Assembly (NCBI GenBank): GCA_009840525.1
Contig: VXNP01000035.1
Span: 1 to 64,000 of the forward strand
DNA: 64,000 bases
Reading direction: 5' to 3'
Origin: Gammaproteobacteria bacterium
GTDB lineage: Bacteria > Gemmatimonadota > Gemmatimonadetes > Longimicrobiales > Gaopeijiaceae
Shown piece by piece: positions 63,416 to 64,000 of the stretch; the first letter of the stretch is position 1, and every line of letters starts with the position of its first letter. The position numbers and the translations under genes are program-made. The notes below the pieces were generated by a model that had not been told where the DNA came from, did not search any database, and saw only the letters and a program-made list of their open reading frames with translations.

Positions 63416-63442
63416 TGGTGTATCACTTATTGCAGCACTACA
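63416..63442 (+). repeat. 27-base inverted repeat, copy next to integrase 1
   Basis: 27 bases starting TGGTGTATCACTTATTGC are identical, in reverse orientation, to 63946-63972. Weaker identity extends to about 63480. It lies 16-42 bases upstream of the integrase 1 start. GTGTATCAC and GAATACAC half-repeats inside it look like integrase arm sites. Confidence 0.85.
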
Positions 63443-63580
63443 TCTGGAAGAATACACGGGATGGCGATGGACGGCAAGAGACGGTAAAGCGCCGTGGATA
63501 CCGCAGAACACGTTGTCCAGTAAAGTGTTATGACCTACCCATTAGACCTTGTCGGACTACACGGGAAGATGCGTGGCGAG

Positions 63581-63591
63581 TTCCGGCGGAA
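63581..63591. repeat. Right flank site of the element (11-bp palindrome-like)
   Basis: TTCCGGCGGAA, identical to the copy at 55258-55268 and in direct orientation. On the minus strand it encodes the Ile-Pro-Pro-Glu turn that ends the third LRR unit, so here too LRR homology stops at the site. Confidence 0.75.
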
Positions 63592-63796
63592 TCGGACCCG
63601 TCAGGTTGTTGGCGCTGAGCCACAGCCGGTCGAGTTTCTCGAGGTTTCCCAACTCGCGCGGGATCGGTCCCGTCAGGGCGTTGGCTTCGACCCGCAGTCC
63701 CTCGAGGTTGGAGAGAAGACCCAGCTCGGACGGGATCGGGCCCGACAGGTCGTTGTGTTGCAGCGCCAGATCACGGAGCCGCGAGAGGCCGCCCAG
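63581..63796 (-). pseudogene. Displaced module of three leucine-rich repeats
   Basis: On the minus strand, 216 bases encode exactly three 24-residue LRR units (LGGLSRLRDLALQHNDLSG..., SELGLLSNLEGLRVEANALTG, RELGNLEKLDRLWLSANNLTG). They are bounded at both ends by a Glu codon of an IP/VP-x-E turn. The open frame continues to a stop at 63557 and back to 63988, but the outer parts come from element ends. There is no signal peptide or own ribosome site. It matches, in frame and phase, the missing continuation of the truncated LRR lipoprotein at 54939. Confidence 0.85.
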
Positions 63797-63809
63797 TTCG
63801 GGGGGAACT
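63795..63809. repeat. Left flank site of the second element
   Basis: AGTTCGGGGGGAACT is an imperfectly centred palindrome marking the other end of the LRR module. It is the counterpart of the TTCCGGCGGAA sites. Sequences just outside the two ends of the module share GGAACTCG and then a diverged ACG-ATC block. Confidence 0.6.
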
Positions 63810-63861
63810 CGATACGTATCGTCCGAAGCGATCCGATGCCGTATCGTATGGTGTCCATAAG

Positions 63862-63878
63862 ACGTTGTTAGACAACGT
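63862..63878. repeat. Inverted repeat ACGTTGT-TAG-ACAACGT near the second element's end
   Basis: A perfect 7-3-7 palindrome. The equivalent place near integrase 1 (63510-63532) reads ACGTTGTCCAGTAAAGTGTTATG, so half is conserved. It is a candidate recombinase core site. Confidence 0.5.
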
Positions 63879-63945
63879 ATTGTAGGTAACTCCCGAACCC
63901 TCATCGTCCCTTGAAGTCCATCGCAATCCGGTGTATTCTTCTCGG

Positions 63946-63972
63946 TGTAGTGCTGCAATAAGTGATACACCA
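63946..63972 (-). repeat. 27-base inverted repeat, copy next to integrase 2
   Basis: Exact reverse complement of 63416-63442. It lies 15-41 bases upstream of the second integrase start. Weaker matching extends outward to about 63905, including a shared GTCCATCGC block. Confidence 0.85.
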
Positions 63973-63986
63973 CAAGGAGAAAACCC

Positions 63987-64000
63987 ATGATGAAGCGGCC
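63987..64000 (+). CDS. Start of a second tyrosine integrase, cut by the window end
   Basis: AAGGAG (63974-63979) is followed by ATG 63987 and codons for M-M-K-R-P, closely matching M-T-K-R-P at the start of integrase 1. Together with ~90 bases of shared upstream sequence this indicates a homologous integrase facing right. Only the first codons are visible, so the identity is inferred. Confidence 0.6.

Larger units (their letters stand above)
55269..63580. mobile_element. Integrative mobilizable element carrying a restriction-modification system
   Basis: The ~8.3-kb segment sits inside an LRR gene between two copies of TTCCGGCGGAA. From the right end inward it carries a tyrosine integrase, a small HTH-like protein, an AlpA-type regulator, a candidate oriT, mobC, a ColE1-type relaxase with nested mobB- and mobD-like genes, an HU protein, a methyltransferase, an XhoI-type endonuclease and a secreted beta-propeller. 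No conjugation (type IV secretion) genes are present, so it would need a helper to transfer. End positions are inferred from the LRR junctions. A second candidate crossover block, AAAGTnTTATr, lies at 55300-55310 and 63522-63532 and would shift the ends inward by 30-60 bases. Confidence 0.82.

Noticed and set aside
63557-63988. A stand-alone 143-residue LRR protein on the minus strand
   Set aside because: Its first ~60 residues come from element-end DNA and there is no signal peptide or ribosome site; it is read as a displaced LRR module.

Overview
The window is a GC-rich bacterial chromosome segment that starts at a damaged contig end and runs without a break to base 64000. Gene content suggests a Gemmatimonadota-like bacterium: secreted 6-bladed beta-propellers, a secreted protein recalling the GWxTD families, a System I*-like cytochrome c maturation cluster and many periplasmic proteins. 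This placement is inference, because no rRNA gene is present.

Bases 1-55250 are mostly core genome on the plus strand. Layout: glmM (3' part)-glmS and dtd-maf-glpK; an AT-richer insert with a secreted Cys/His-rich peptide and a beta-propeller; a ccm cluster (ccmE with a Cys haem ligand, ccmF, a zinc-ribbon protein, ccmA, ccmB, ccmC, ccmD-like); an outer-membrane protein; a minus-strand operon (DUF547 protein and two small sugar-type transferases); recA, alaS, cca, rarA, hflX, pdxJ, a YbhN-like flippase, ispE, tRNA-Gln; a secreted TPR-like protein; prs-rplY-pth; a membrane pyrophosphatase; an M20 hydrolase; a ribosomal cluster in which S6 and S18 are one fused protein, followed by a DUF2232 protein, rplI and rsfS; a degenerate BY-kinase-like tail-anchored protein; smc; DAHP synthase. 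An archaeal-style DNA-end-processing operon herA-mre11-rad50-nurA follows, then vapBC, a Sel1 lipoprotein with a DUF819 membrane protein, and a LuxR-type regulator.

From about 55258 to the end is an accessory region. An LRR lipoprotein gene is cut after its first leucine-rich unit by an integrative mobilizable element of about 8.3 kb. The element carries a beta-propeller protein, an XhoI/PaeR7I-type restriction enzyme with a beta-class methyltransferase, an HU protein, a ColE1-like mobilization module (relaxase with mobB- and mobD-like genes nested inside it, mobC, a candidate oriT), an AlpA-type regulator, a small HTH-like protein and a tyrosine integrase. On its right is a module of exactly three LRR units (216 bp) in reverse orientation, then a second element whose integrase gene begins at 63987. 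Both elements abut the LRR sequence at palindrome-like sites spelling the Ile-Pro-x-Glu part of an LRR. Inverting 55269-63796 would join the three-unit module to the signal-peptide half of the gene exactly in frame. This suggests that integrase elements move or shuffle LRR modules of a surface lipoprotein, and it is the most promising lead in the window.
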